Shown: piece by piece, positions 25,424-32,794 of the stretch | Layout: each line of letters starts with the position of its first letter | How positions within the stretch are numbered: the stretch's first letter is position 1 | NCBI RefSeq assembly: GCF_031998825.1 | Contig: NZ_DAMACX010000003.1 | Span: forward strand, 104,567 to 168,566 | DNA length: 64,000 nucleotides | DNA from: Pseudescherichia sp031998825 | Lineage (GTDB): Bacteria; Pseudomonadota; Gammaproteobacteria; Enterobacterales; Enterobacteriaceae | Reading direction: 5' to 3' | Notes under the pieces: model-generated | The model's database searches: none | The model's input: only the letters and a program-made list of their open reading frames with translations | Told to the model about the DNA's origin: nothing | Translations under genes and position numbers: made by a program

Positions 25424-26422
25424 ATGAATAAGAAGGTTTTAACTCTGTCTGCCGTAATGGCAAGCATGCTTTTTGGCGCGGCAGCACATGCGGCAGATAC
25501 CCGCATTGGCGTGACCATTTATAAATATGACGACAACTTTATGTCGGTTGTGCGTAAAGCAATTGAGAAAGATGCGAAAGAGACGCCGGACGTTCAGCTG
25601 CTGATGAACGACTCGCAGAACGACCAGTCAAAACAGAATGACCAGATCGACGTTCTGCTGGCGAAGGGCGTTAAAGCGCTGGCGATTAACCTGGTTGACC
25701 CGGCGGCCGCAGGTACGGTTATCGAGAAAGCGCGCGGCCAGAACGTGCCGATCGTCTTCTTCAACAAAGAGCCATCCCGCAAGGCGCTGGATAGCTATGA
25801 CAAAGCCTACTATGTCGGTACCGACTCAAAAGAGTCCGGCATTATTCAGGGCGACCTGATCGCTAAACACTGGGCGGCGAACCCGACCTGGGACCTGAAC
25901 AAAGATGGCCAGATCCAGTTCGTACTGCTGAAAGGCGAGCCGGGCCACCCGGATGCTGAAGCGCGTACTACCTATGTCATCAAAGAGCTGAACGACAAGG
26001 GTGTGAAAACCCAACAGCTGCAGCTCGATACCGCCATGTGGGATACCGCGATGGCGAAAGATAAGATGGATGCATGGCTCTCTGGCCCGAACGCCAACAA
26101 AATCGAAGTGGTTATCGCGAACAACGATGCCATGGCGATGGGTGCGGTAGAAGCCCTGAAGGCACACAACAAATCCTCTATTCCGGTATTCGGCGTTGAC
26201 GCCCTGCCAGAAGCGCTGGCGCTGGTGAAATCCGGTGCGCTGGCCGGTACCGTTCTGAACGATGCCAACAACCAGGCGAAAGCCACCTTTGATCTGGCGA
26301 AAAACCTCGCCGACGGCAAAGGCGCAGCTGACGGCACCAACTGGAAGCTGGAACAGAAAATCGTCCGTATCCCATACGTAGGCGTGGATAAAGAGAACCT
26401 CTCTGAGTTCAGCAATAAATAA
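25424..26422 (+). CDS. mglB: galactose/glucose-binding periplasmic protein MglB
   Basis: This is the 332-residue substrate-binding protein of the methyl-galactoside ABC importer, also the receptor for galactose taxis through Trg. The signal peptide ends MLFGAAAHA (cleavage after residue 23). The mature part begins ADTRIGVTIYKYDDNFMS. Sugar-contact regions NDSQNDQSKQNDQ and EVVIANNDAMAMGAVEALKA and the calcium-site loop DLNKDGQIQ are visible. AACCGGAGATACC precedes the ATG. A hairpin lies between mglB and mglA and probably raises MglB relative to the membrane components. Confidence 0.97.
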   Translation: MNKKVLTLSAVMASMLFGAAAHAADTRIGVTIYKYDDNFMSVVRKAIEKDAKETPDVQLLMNDSQNDQSKQNDQIDVLLAKGVKALAINLVDPAAAGTVIEKARGQNVPIVFFNKEPSRKALDSYDKAYYVGTDSKESGIIQGDLIAKHWAANPTWDLNKDGQIQFVLLKGEPGHPDAEARTTYVIKELNDKGVKTQQLQLDTAMWDTAMAKDKMDAWLSGPNANKIEVVIANNDAMAMGAVEALKAHNKSSIPVFGVDALPEALALVKSGALAGTVLNDANNQAKATFDLAKNLADGKGAADGTNWKLEQKIVRIPYVGVDKENLSEFSNK

Positions 26423-26442
26423 TTCATTGTTCTGCTTTCACT

Positions 26443-26466
26443 GGGCGCATCTTGATGCGCCCTTTT
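26443..26466 (+). terminator. intercistronic hairpin between mglB and mglA
   Basis: GGGCGCATC-TT-GATGCGCCC followed by TTTT forms a 9-bp GC-rich stem 20 bp after mglB. It is likely a partial terminator or 3'-end stabiliser, explaining excess binding protein over MglA and MglC. Confidence 0.75.
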
Positions 26467-26500
26467 ATAACGCGATGTGCGAGGCCAACAAGGTATAATT

Positions 26501-28021
26501 ATGGTCAGCGATACTACTCAGTCGTCAGGTGAATTCTTGTTGGAAATGAGCGGCATCAACAAGTCATTTCCCGGCGTTAAGGCACTCGATAACGTTAATT
26601 TAAAAGTGCGTCCGCACTCCATTCACGCCCTGATGGGTGAAAACGGCGCAGGGAAATCAACGCTATTAAAATGCCTTTTTGGGATCTATCAAAAAGATTC
26701 CGGCAGCATTCTATTCCAGGGCAAAGAGATCGATTTTCATTCGACTAAAGAGGCGTTGGAAAACGGTATTTCTATGGTGCATCAGGAGCTTAACCTGGTG
26801 CTGCAGCGGTCGGTGATGGACAACATGTGGCTGGGGCGTTACCCCACCAAAGGCGTGTTTGTCGATCAGGATAAAATGTACCGCGACACCAAAGCGATTT
26901 TCGACGAGCTGGATATCGATATCGATCCGCGCGCCCGCGTGGGAACCCTCTCCGTTTCGCAAATGCAGATGATCGAAATTGCGAAGGCGTTCTCCTATGA
27001 TGCCAAAATCGTCATCATGGATGAGCCGACCTCCTCGCTGACCGAAAAAGAGGTCAACCATCTGTTTAAAATTATCCGTAAGCTGAAAGAGCGCGGCTGC
27101 GGTATCGTCTATATCTCGCACAAAATGGAGGAGATCTTCCAGCTTTGCGACGAGATCACCATCCTGCGCGACGGCCAGTGGATTGCCACCCAGCCGCTGG
27201 AAGGGCTGGATATGGACAAAATCATCGCCATGATGGTAGGCCGCTCGCTGAACCAGCGTTTCCCGGACAAGCAGAATACGCCGGGAGAGACGATCATGGA
27301 GGTGCGCAACCTGACCTCCCTGCGCCAGCCCTCTATTCGCGACGTCTCCTTTGACCTGCACAAGGGTGAAATTCTCGGCATCGCCGGGCTGGTGGGGGCC
27401 AAGCGTACCGATATCGTGGAGACCCTGTTTGGCATCCGCGAAAAGTCGGGCGGCACTATCACCCTGCACGGGAAAACCATCAATAACCATACCGCCCACG
27501 AAGCGATTAACAACGGCTTTGCGCTGGTAACCGAAGAGCGTCGCTCGACGGGGATCTACGCCTATCTGGATATCGGTTTTAACTCCCTTATCTCCAACAT
27601 CCAGAACTACAAAAATAAAGTTGGCCTGCTGGATAACAGCCGCATGAAGAGCGACACCCAGTGGGTGATCGATTCAATGCGCGTCAAAACGCCGGGCCAC
27701 CGCACGCAGATTGGCTCTCTCTCCGGCGGCAACCAGCAGAAGGTCATCATCGGCCGCTGGCTGTTGACCCAGCCGGAGATCCTGATGCTGGATGAGCCGA
27801 CGCGCGGTATCGACGTGGGGGCAAAATTTGAGATCTACCAGCTGATAGCTGAGCTGGCGAAGAAGGAGAAGGGGATCATTATCATCTCCTCTGAAATGCC
27901 AGAGCTGCTGGGTATCACCGACCGTATTTTGGTTATGAGCAATGGCCTCGTTGCCGGAATTGTTGACACTAAAACGACAACGCAAAACGAAATTTTACGT
28001 CTTGCGTCTTTGCACCTTTAA
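26501..28021 (+). CDS. mglA: galactose ABC transporter ATPase MglA
   Basis: This 506-residue double ATPase is of the sugar CUT2 class. The N-terminal cassette has Walker A GENGAGKST (46-54), signature LSVSQMQMIEIAKA and Walker B KIVIMDEPTSS. The C-terminal cassette has a degenerate Walker A (IAGLVGAKRTD), as in all MglA/RbsA proteins, but intact LSGGNQQKV and ILMLDEPTRGID. ATG 26501 is preferred over the frame's earlier codons because AAGGT lies 6 nt before it and homologues begin MVS. mglC follows after 15 bp. Confidence 0.97.
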   Translation: MVSDTTQSSGEFLLEMSGINKSFPGVKALDNVNLKVRPHSIHALMGENGAGKSTLLKCLFGIYQKDSGSILFQGKEIDFHSTKEALENGISMVHQELNLVLQRSVMDNMWLGRYPTKGVFVDQDKMYRDTKAIFDELDIDIDPRARVGTLSVSQMQMIEIAKAFSYDAKIVIMDEPTSSLTEKEVNHLFKIIRKLKERGCGIVYISHKMEEIFQLCDEITILRDGQWIATQPLEGLDMDKIIAMMVGRSLNQRFPDKQNTPGETIMEVRNLTSLRQPSIRDVSFDLHKGEILGIAGLVGAKRTDIVETLFGIREKSGGTITLHGKTINNHTAHEAINNGFALVTEERRSTGIYAYLDIGFNSLISNIQNYKNKVGLLDNSRMKSDTQWVIDSMRVKTPGHRTQIGSLSGGNQQKVIIGRWLLTQPEILMLDEPTRGIDVGAKFEIYQLIAELAKKEKGIIIISSEMPELLGITDRILVMSNGLVAGIVDTKTTTQNEILRLASLHL

Positions 28022-28036
28022 GATCAGGGGCTTCTC

Positions 28037-29047
28037 ATGAGTGCGCTAAATAAAAAGAGTTTTCTCACTTACCTGAAAGAGGGCGGTCTCTACGTCGTTC
28101 TTTTAGTGTTGCTGGCCATTATTATCTTCCAGGATCCCACGTTCCTGAGCCTGCTGAACCTCAGTAACATTCTGACCCAGTCCTCGGTGCGTATTATTAT
28201 TGCGCTGGGCGTGGCGGGGCTGATCGTCACCCAGGGGACCGACCTCTCTGCCGGACGCCAGGTTGGCCTCGCGGCAGTTGTCGCGGCAACGCTGCTCCAG
28301 TCGATGGAGAACGCCAACAAGGTGTTCCCTGAGATGGCCACCATGCCGATTATCGCGGTTATCGCTATCGTCTGCGTAATTGGTGCGATCATTGGTCTGG
28401 TGAACGGCATTATCATCGCCTATCTGAACGTGACGCCGTTTATCACCACCCTGGGTACGATGATCATCGTCTACGGTATCAACTCCCTCTACTATGACTT
28501 CGTGGGCGCATCGCCGATCTCCGGCTTCGACAGCGGCTTCTCAACCTTTACCCAGGGGTTTGTCGCGCTGGGCAGCTTCCGCCTCTCCTACATCACCTTC
28601 TACGCGCTGATTGCCGTGGCCTTTGTCTGGATCCTGTGGAACAAGACGCGCTTCGGCAAAAATATCTTCGCTATCGGTGGCAACCCGGAAGCGGCAAAGG
28701 TCTCCGGCGTTAACGTGGCGCTGAACCTGCTGATGATCTATGCCCTGTCCGGCGTCTTCTATGCCTTCGGCGGGATGCTCGAAGCGGGCCGTATCGGCTC
28801 GGCGACTAACAACCTCGGCTTTATGTACGAGTTGGATGCCATCGCCGCCTGCGTGGTAGGCGGGGTCTCCTTTAGCGGCGGCGTCGGTACGGTGCTCGGG
28901 GTAGTGACCGGGGTAATCATCTTTACCGTTATCAACTACGGTCTGACCTATATCGGCGTTAACCCGTACTGGCAGTACATCATCAAGGGTGGGATCATTA
29001 TCTTCGCCGTGGCGCTGGACTCGCTGAAGTACGCGCGTAAAAAATAA
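28037..29047 (+). CDS. mglC: galactose ABC transporter permease MglC
   Basis: This 336-residue CUT2-type permease (BPD_transp_2) has about ten membrane segments. Landmarks are QGTDLSAGRQVGLAAVVAAT and the ATPase-coupling region GNPEAAKVSGVNVALN. It completes the mglBAC importer, with MglA binding the cytoplasmic face. It opens MSALNKKSFLTYLKEGGLYV, matching E. coli. A terminator follows. Confidence 0.97.
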   Translation: MSALNKKSFLTYLKEGGLYVVLLVLLAIIIFQDPTFLSLLNLSNILTQSSVRIIIALGVAGLIVTQGTDLSAGRQVGLAAVVAATLLQSMENANKVFPEMATMPIIAVIAIVCVIGAIIGLVNGIIIAYLNVTPFITTLGTMIIVYGINSLYYDFVGASPISGFDSGFSTFTQGFVALGSFRLSYITFYALIAVAFVWILWNKTRFGKNIFAIGGNPEAAKVSGVNVALNLLMIYALSGVFYAFGGMLEAGRIGSATNNLGFMYELDAIAACVVGGVSFSGGVGTVLGVVTGVIIFTVINYGLTYIGVNPYWQYIIKGGIIIFAVALDSLKYARKK

Positions 29048-29361
29048 CCCTATATTTTTCGCCTGCTTATCAAAGCCCGCCTCATTGGTGGGCTTTTTTA
29101 TTACGGGCAGACATATTTTGCAATATTTAGCCGAGAGAATATATTTACCGCTTCGCTGATATATATATTCTGCTATCTGCTTGATTTATCATTATAAGGA
29201 AAAATTATTCCTCTCGGAATGCTCCTGGTATGCTTCGCTGGCGATATTTCCATGGATTTTTGACTTGAAGGCGGGGGAATTATGGCTACAGTTAAACATG
29301 CCTGACGGGGGAATGACTTCCCTCTATTTTTAACCAAAACTGTATGTGGAAGGAGTATATT
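29048..29361. other. mglC-yciG intergenic region, no gene seen
   Basis: This 314-bp stretch is AT-rich after the mgl terminator. TTGACT at 29256-29261 and CTACAGTTAA at 29286-29295, the latter resembling a sigmaS extended -10 (CTATACTTAA), may serve yciG. No frame with a ribosome site was found. Confidence 0.5.
29072..29100 (+). terminator. mglBAC terminator
   Basis: AAAGCCCGCC-TCATT-GGTGGGCTTT followed by T-run; the stem contains one G-T pair. It lies 25 bp after the mglC stop. Confidence 0.9.
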
Positions 29362-29541
29362 ATGGCCCAACAACATCGTGGCGGTTCAGGAAACTTTGCA
29401 GAAGATAAACAGCGTGCATCTGAAGCAGGCCGTAAAGGCGGGCAGCAGAGCGGCGGGAACTTCAAAAACGACCCGCAGCGCGCTTCTGAAGCAGGTAAGA
29501 AAGGCGGACAAAACAGTCACAGCGGCGGTCGTTCCTCCTGA
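29362..29541 (+). CDS. yciG: KGG-repeat stress protein YciG
   Basis: This 59-residue hydrophilic protein has two copies of the KGG/con-10 repeat: GNFAEDKQRASEAGRKGGQ and GNFKNDPQRASEAGKKGGQ, with a Gly/Ser/His-rich tail. E. coli YciG belongs to the sigmaS-controlled yciGFE operon and is linked to stress survival and motility. Its molecular role is unknown. The ATG at 29362 has GGAAGGAG about 7 nt upstream. yciF follows 144 bp later. A yciE homologue is not present here. Confidence 0.92.
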   Translation: MAQQHRGGSGNFAEDKQRASEAGRKGGQQSGGNFKNDPQRASEAGKKGGQNSHSGGRSS

Positions 29542-29685
29542 CCGTAGCACATAGAGATTATTTAATTAATTTGCAACCGATTAAATAAATATCTACTGAC
29601 TGTCGGTGGCAATCCTGTAATTATCTTTACAGGATTGCCACACTTAATTAAGGATCCATCCCGGCGACCTAAAGAGGAATTAATT

Positions 29686-30165
29686 ATGCCAACGGTAAAA
29701 ACACTTGAAGATCTCTTTATTCATGAACTGTCAGACATATACAGCGCCGAGAAACAAATAGCGCGTGCGCTGCCAAAACTGGCACGTGCAGCGACCTCAG
29801 AACAATTGATTGCCGCTTTTAAAACTCATTTGGAAGAGACTAACGGACAGATTGAGCGACTCGACCAAATTGTTGAAGTAACCGAAGGCCTACGTATTCG
29901 TCGCATGAAATGCCACGCCCTTGAGGGTCTGGTGGAAGAGGCCCAGGAGATTATCGAGTCCATTGAAGCAGGTGAACTGCGCGACGAGGGTTTGATTGGT
30001 GCGGCGCAAAAAGTCGAGCACTACGAGATCGCCTCTTACGGTACGCTGCGTACCCTCGCCCTGAAGCTGGGCTACAAAGAGGCGGCTAAGCTGCTGGAAG
30101 AGACGCTGAACGAAGAGAAACAGACCGATGTGAAACTCACCGGTATCGCCGAAGGCAAAAAATAA
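29686..30165 (+). CDS. yciF: DUF892 ferritin-like protein YciF
   Basis: This 160-residue four-helix-bundle protein is of the DUF892/YciE-YciF family. Candidate di-metal ligands appear in FIHELSDIYSAEKQ, THLEETNGQIER, AAQKVEHYEIASYGT and TLNEEKQTD. E. coli YciF is a sigmaS-dependent stress protein whose crystal structure resembles rubrerythrin. AGAGGAA lies before ATG 29686. The frame's 17 extra upstream codons are rejected. The stop codon TAAGGAGG is fused to the ribosome site of the next small ORF. Confidence 0.92.
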   Translation: MPTVKTLEDLFIHELSDIYSAEKQIARALPKLARAATSEQLIAAFKTHLEETNGQIERLDQIVEVTEGLRIRRMKCHALEGLVEEAQEIIESIEAGELRDEGLIGAAQKVEHYEIASYGTLRTLALKLGYKEAAKLLEETLNEEKQTDVKLTGIAEGKK

Positions 30166-30174
30166 GGAGGCGTT

Positions 30175-30261
30175 ATGCGTATTGATTACTCCCTGAACGT
30201 TGAAAAAGACGATCCTTCCGAGTCGCCGGAGTCCGGTGACAAAAAGCCTGAGAAAAAGTAG
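30175..30261 (+). CDS. 28-residue acidic small protein downstream of yciF
   Basis: ATG 30175 to TAG encodes a 28-residue peptide beginning MRIDYSLNVEKDDPS and ending in DKKPEKK, highly charged and without hydrophobic segments. The Shine-Dalgarno is ideal: TAAGGAGG, whose TAA is the yciF stop, then 4 nt. This tight coupling argues for real translation. A 9-bp perfect hairpin (30244-30270) spans the stop codon. I do not recognise a family. It is too short to be found by routine gene calling, so it may be missing from annotations of relatives. Confidence 0.65.
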   Translation: MRIDYSLNVEKDDPSESPESGDKKPEKK

Positions 30262-30270
30262 CTCAGGCTT
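30244..30270 (+). promoter_or_regulatory. hairpin spanning the small-ORF stop codon
   Basis: AAGCCTGAG-AAAAAGTAG-CTCAGGCTT is a perfect 9-bp stem whose loop contains the TAG stop. It could modulate termination of translation or RNA stability, and it precedes a full terminator. Confidence 0.6.
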
Positions 30271-30276
30271 ATAGAG

Positions 30277-30307
30277 AACCGGTCAGCCCTGCTGGCCGGT
30301 TTTTTTA
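30277..30307 (+). terminator. terminator of the yciG-yciF-small ORF unit
   Basis: AACCGGTCAGC-CCT-GCTGGCCGGTT plus T7 forms an 11-bp stem with one G-T pair. The T-run overlaps the end of the convergent DUF421 gene. Confidence 0.9.
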
Positions 30308-30751
30308 TTTATTGGCTGGAATGATAGAGATATGGCCGTTCTGTTCCAGAATGGCGTATTTGATATCCGCTAGCTTATCGATCCCCTGGCCGTTACGGGC
30401 AAAAGCCATGATATCGTCATAGGAGATGTCAGCCTGTTTCATCTTCTTCTCAAGCAGTCGTCCATTCTCCACGAGGATCACCGGCGTGCCGTCGATGGTC
30501 GCTTCAACACCCGGCAGATACCGCTTCAGGTAACCAAACAGCATATCCACTACCACCAGCGTAATAATGGTAAGCGCAGCGCCGGTAACGGAAAAGTCAT
30601 TGCCCAGCAGCGCCTGCTGCGTCGCCTCGCTGATAATCAGCAGCAGGATCAGATCGAATGAAGTCATCTGCATCAGCGCCCGCCGTCCAGCAATCTTAAA
30701 CACCACCATTAACACCAGGTAGATAGCCAACGCTCTGAGAACCATTTCCAT
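30305..30751 (-). CDS. DUF421 (YetF/YcaP-type) membrane protein
   Basis: This 148-residue protein has about three N-terminal membrane helices. The block FKIAGRRALMQMTSFDLILL (about 18-37) and a C-terminal soluble part with DGTPVILVENGRLLEKKMKQADISYDDI define the DUF421 family (YetF, YkjA, E. coli YcaP). It is shorter than YcaP (230 aa), lacking the second soluble repeat. It is the last gene of a four-gene minus-strand operon, 9 bp after the preceding gene. In Bacillus, YetF-family proteins have been linked to spore and lipid biology, but no role is established here. Confidence 0.85.
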   Translation of the reverse strand: MEMVLRALAIYLVLMVVFKIAGRRALMQMTSFDLILLLIISEATQQALLGNDFSVTGAALTIITLVVVDMLFGYLKRYLPGVEATIDGTPVILVENGRLLEKKMKQADISYDDIMAFARNGQGIDKLADIKYAILEQNGHISIIPANK

Positions 30752-30760
30752 ATTGCGCTC

Positions 30761-31273
30761 CTAAGGATAGGTAAACTGCCAGAAAGAGAGGGCCGGGCCG
30801 TTGTTGATGGTGACGGTGCTCGTGCTGCTGCCGGGCTGCTGTGGAAGCAGGCCCAGCCACACTTTTCCGCCGGAGGGCAGGTTGCTACGTTTGTACTCCA
30901 GTACCAGACTGCTGCCCTCGCTCCAGGTTTTATCCGGCTGCGGCTGGAGCGTAGCGATCTTAAACGCCTGCATAAAGTCACCGCCGAGAGTAAGAGTAAG
31001 GGTGTCGCCAGCGGCTGCCGTAGTTGAAATCTCCATATCGACATCGCTCTGCTGGCGATTAAACCGCTCATAGCTCAGGGTCAGCGTATTGTCGGCGCTG
31101 CTGCGTTCAACGTGGCTAAAGTGGCCCCGGGAGAAGAGACCGCTTAGGGCGGCCAGCACAATGAAAAGCAGCACAAAAAAGCCGATACGGCGTATGTTGG
31201 CTTCGAAGCTTAACCAGACATGCTTCTCCCGCACCGGAGGCGGATTCTGATCGGGCGGGGACGTTTTACGCAT
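30761..31273 (-). CDS. single-pass membrane-anchored protein of unknown function
   Basis: This 170-residue protein has a short cytoplasmic start rich in Pro, one strong membrane segment (RIGFFVLLFIVLAALSGLF, about 29-47) and a predicted periplasmic beta-rich domain with repeated Thr/Ser strands (DTLTLTLGGDF, TSTVTINNGPALSFWQFTY). No family was recognised. It lies 18 bp after the 255-aa gene and 9 bp before the DUF421 gene, so all are co-transcribed. The domain resembles a lipoprotein-like beta sandwich only in general pattern. Confidence 0.72.
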   Translation of the reverse strand: MRKTSPPDQNPPPVREKHVWLSFEANIRRIGFFVLLFIVLAALSGLFSRGHFSHVERSSADNTLTLSYERFNRQQSDVDMEISTTAAAGDTLTLTLGGDFMQAFKIATLQPQPDKTWSEGSSLVLEYKRSNLPSGGKVWLGLLPQQPGSSTSTVTINNGPALSFWQFTYP

Positions 31274-31291
31274 AGGGCCTTCCTGTTGAGG

Positions 31292-32059
31292 TTACGCCTG
31301 CGGCTCTTCTTTAATACCCATCGCCATGACCTGCGCCGGATCGAACAGCGACAGGCTCTCAACCTCATCCAGCAGGATGACCTTGCGAAAATCCAGCGCC
31401 GACTGCGGCTCGGTGTCGAGGTTAATATTATGCTTGGCATACCAGGCGCTATAGTTGTTCTCAATATTGAGCTGGTGGGAGTGACGGTCCCGGTGGCCGC
31501 TCAGCATCGGGATCAGCTCAATATTTCTGACTTCGGTATCGTCAAGCGTTGCGCCATGGATCATACCGATATAGACCCGCTGCGACTTCAACGTGATCCA
31601 CGCCAGCTGGCCTGTCTCCATACACTGATAGAGCAGCCCCTCGACGCCGTTGCCACGCGTCAGAAACTTATACAGCTGGCGACGGCTGTTGCTGTCGAGG
31701 CGAGCGCTGCCCGCCCAGTTGGAGCGGTAAAGGCAAAAGAGCGTGGCAAAGGCCAGCATGATCACTACCGGCGCCTGGATGCCGAGGAAGCTCCAGTTCA
31801 TGAAGGTCACCTGTAGACGGTGCTCTTCATAACCAAACCACTGCGGCAGCGCATCCATGCCCATGGATGAGAACAGCAGCAGCAGCCATACCAGCGCGGT
31901 AGCAATGATCCCCTGTAGCATAAAGATGCAGCCGTAAAGGGCCACCAGAAAGTAGACGTCCCAGCCAAAGGAGCGCCGCAGTTTGAAACGGGTCGAGAGA
32001 TCGCGGCTGGTGTACCAGTAGCCGGAAACCATCAATACCATAAATATTGCTGTCGCCAT
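31292..32059 (-). CDS. polytopic membrane protein with cytoplasmic domain, unknown function
   Basis: This 255-residue protein has a short first hydrophobic segment, a long hydrophobic pair (VYFLVALYGCIFMLQGIIAT and ALVWLLLLF) and another near residue 95 (IQAPVVIMLAFATLFCLY). A soluble C-terminal half of about 140 residues follows, with WITLKSQRVYIGMIHGATLD and RKVILLDEVESLSLFDP. The latter half looks like a small beta-barrel (SH3-like) domain, but no family was recognised. The start is 1 bp from the stop of the 64-aa gene and 18 bp before the 170-aa gene, a tight operon. Confidence 0.75.
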   Translation of the reverse strand: MATAIFMVLMVSGYWYTSRDLSTRFKLRRSFGWDVYFLVALYGCIFMLQGIIATALVWLLLLFSSMGMDALPQWFGYEEHRLQVTFMNWSFLGIQAPVVIMLAFATLFCLYRSNWAGSARLDSNSRRQLYKFLTRGNGVEGLLYQCMETGQLAWITLKSQRVYIGMIHGATLDDTEVRNIELIPMLSGHRDRHSHQLNIENNYSAWYAKHNINLDTEPQSALDFRKVILLDEVESLSLFDPAQVMAMGIKEEPQA

Positions 32060-32060
32060 T

Positions 32061-32255
32061 TTATGCCCTCTTTAGCGCATCGACATGGCGGATAAAATCC
32101 TCCTTCACGGCCTGGCTGCGTACGTTAACCCGCGCCCTGCCGTCCTCATCAATAATGATCCGCTCTCCGTCGTCGATAGATTCCTGAACGTCACGGTGAT
32201 CGGTTACCTGGAGCAGCTTTTCCGGACTGGTGAATAGATAGCGTAGAATTCTCAC
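32061..32255 (-). CDS. 64-residue protein heading the membrane/stress operon
   Basis: This small, charged, cytoplasmic protein (MRILRYLFTSPEKLLQVTDH...) has a central ESIDDGERIIIDEDGRARVN segment and no membrane helix. It begins with GTG, 9 nt after an AGGAGG. It is followed after 1 bp by the 255-aa gene, implying coupling. A sigmaS-like -10 (CTATACT) stands about 30 bp upstream. No family was recognised. Confidence 0.72.
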   Translation of the reverse strand: MRILRYLFTSPEKLLQVTDHRDVQESIDDGERIIIDEDGRARVNVRSQAVKEDFIRHVDALKRA

Positions 32256-32281
32256 AATGAATAACCTCCTGTGTCAGTAAC

Positions 32282-32288
32282 AGTATAG
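32282..32288 (-). promoter_or_regulatory. sigmaS-like -10 of the four-gene operon
   Basis: On the minus strand CTATACT matches the sigmaS-preferred -10 with its leading C. Only a weak -35 (TTAAAC, 17-bp spacer) is present, as expected of sigmaS promoters. Confidence 0.5.
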
Positions 32289-32371
32289 ATGCCCTACGGG
32301 GGAGGTTTAAAAGTAGCGAGATGTAACGGCAGGTGGCATATTTTACAAATTGATTCAAAGGAGGAGGGTTT

Positions 32372-32704
32372 ATGCACGCTTATGTTCATCTGGGGATCGC
32401 CATTGTGGCAGAGGTGATTGGCACAACGCTGATGCGCTATTCGGAGGGGTTCACCAAACTCTGGCCGACGGCGGCAACGCTGGGCTGCTATGCGGTAGCG
32501 TTCTGGTTTCTGTCCCAGACGATACAGTACATTCCTACCGGCATTGCCTATGCCATCTGGTCCGGAGTCGGTATTGTACTGATTAGTGCCGCAGGGTGGA
32601 TCTTCAGCGGCCAGAAGCTGGACCTGCCCGCCATTGGCGGGATGGCGCTAATTTGTGCCGGAGTACTGGTCATCAACCTTTTTTCTAAAAGCGTTACGCA
32701 CTAA
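32372..32704 (+). CDS. emrE: small multidrug resistance transporter EmrE
   Basis: This 110-residue, four-helix SMR-family proton antiporter exports quaternary ammonium and other lipophilic cations as an antiparallel dimer. The essential membrane glutamate is Glu14 in IVAEVIGTTLMRYSEG, and the SMR signature YAIWSGVGIVLIS and final GVLVINLFS match E. coli EmrE closely. AAAGGAGGAGGG lies just before the ATG. In K-12 emrE sits in the DLP12 prophage, whereas here it stands in an accessory stretch between a stress operon and the EAL-HDOD gene. Confidence 0.93.
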   Translation: MHAYVHLGIAIVAEVIGTTLMRYSEGFTKLWPTAATLGCYAVAFWFLSQTIQYIPTGIAYAIWSGVGIVLISAAGWIFSGQKLDLPAIGGMALICAGVLVINLFSKSVTH

Positions 32705-32794
32705 AGTGTGAGCTAGCGCGGCCTGAGCGCTCGATCTCAGGGTGGTTTTAGCTATAGTTAAGTTTTGCCGCCGACATATGCCATGGAGAGGAGT

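Noticed and set aside
30277..30307. The stem after the small ORF as part of the DUF421 coding region only
   Set aside because: The stem ends before the DUF421 stop codon; only the T-run overlaps it. It is better explained as the terminator of the plus-strand unit.
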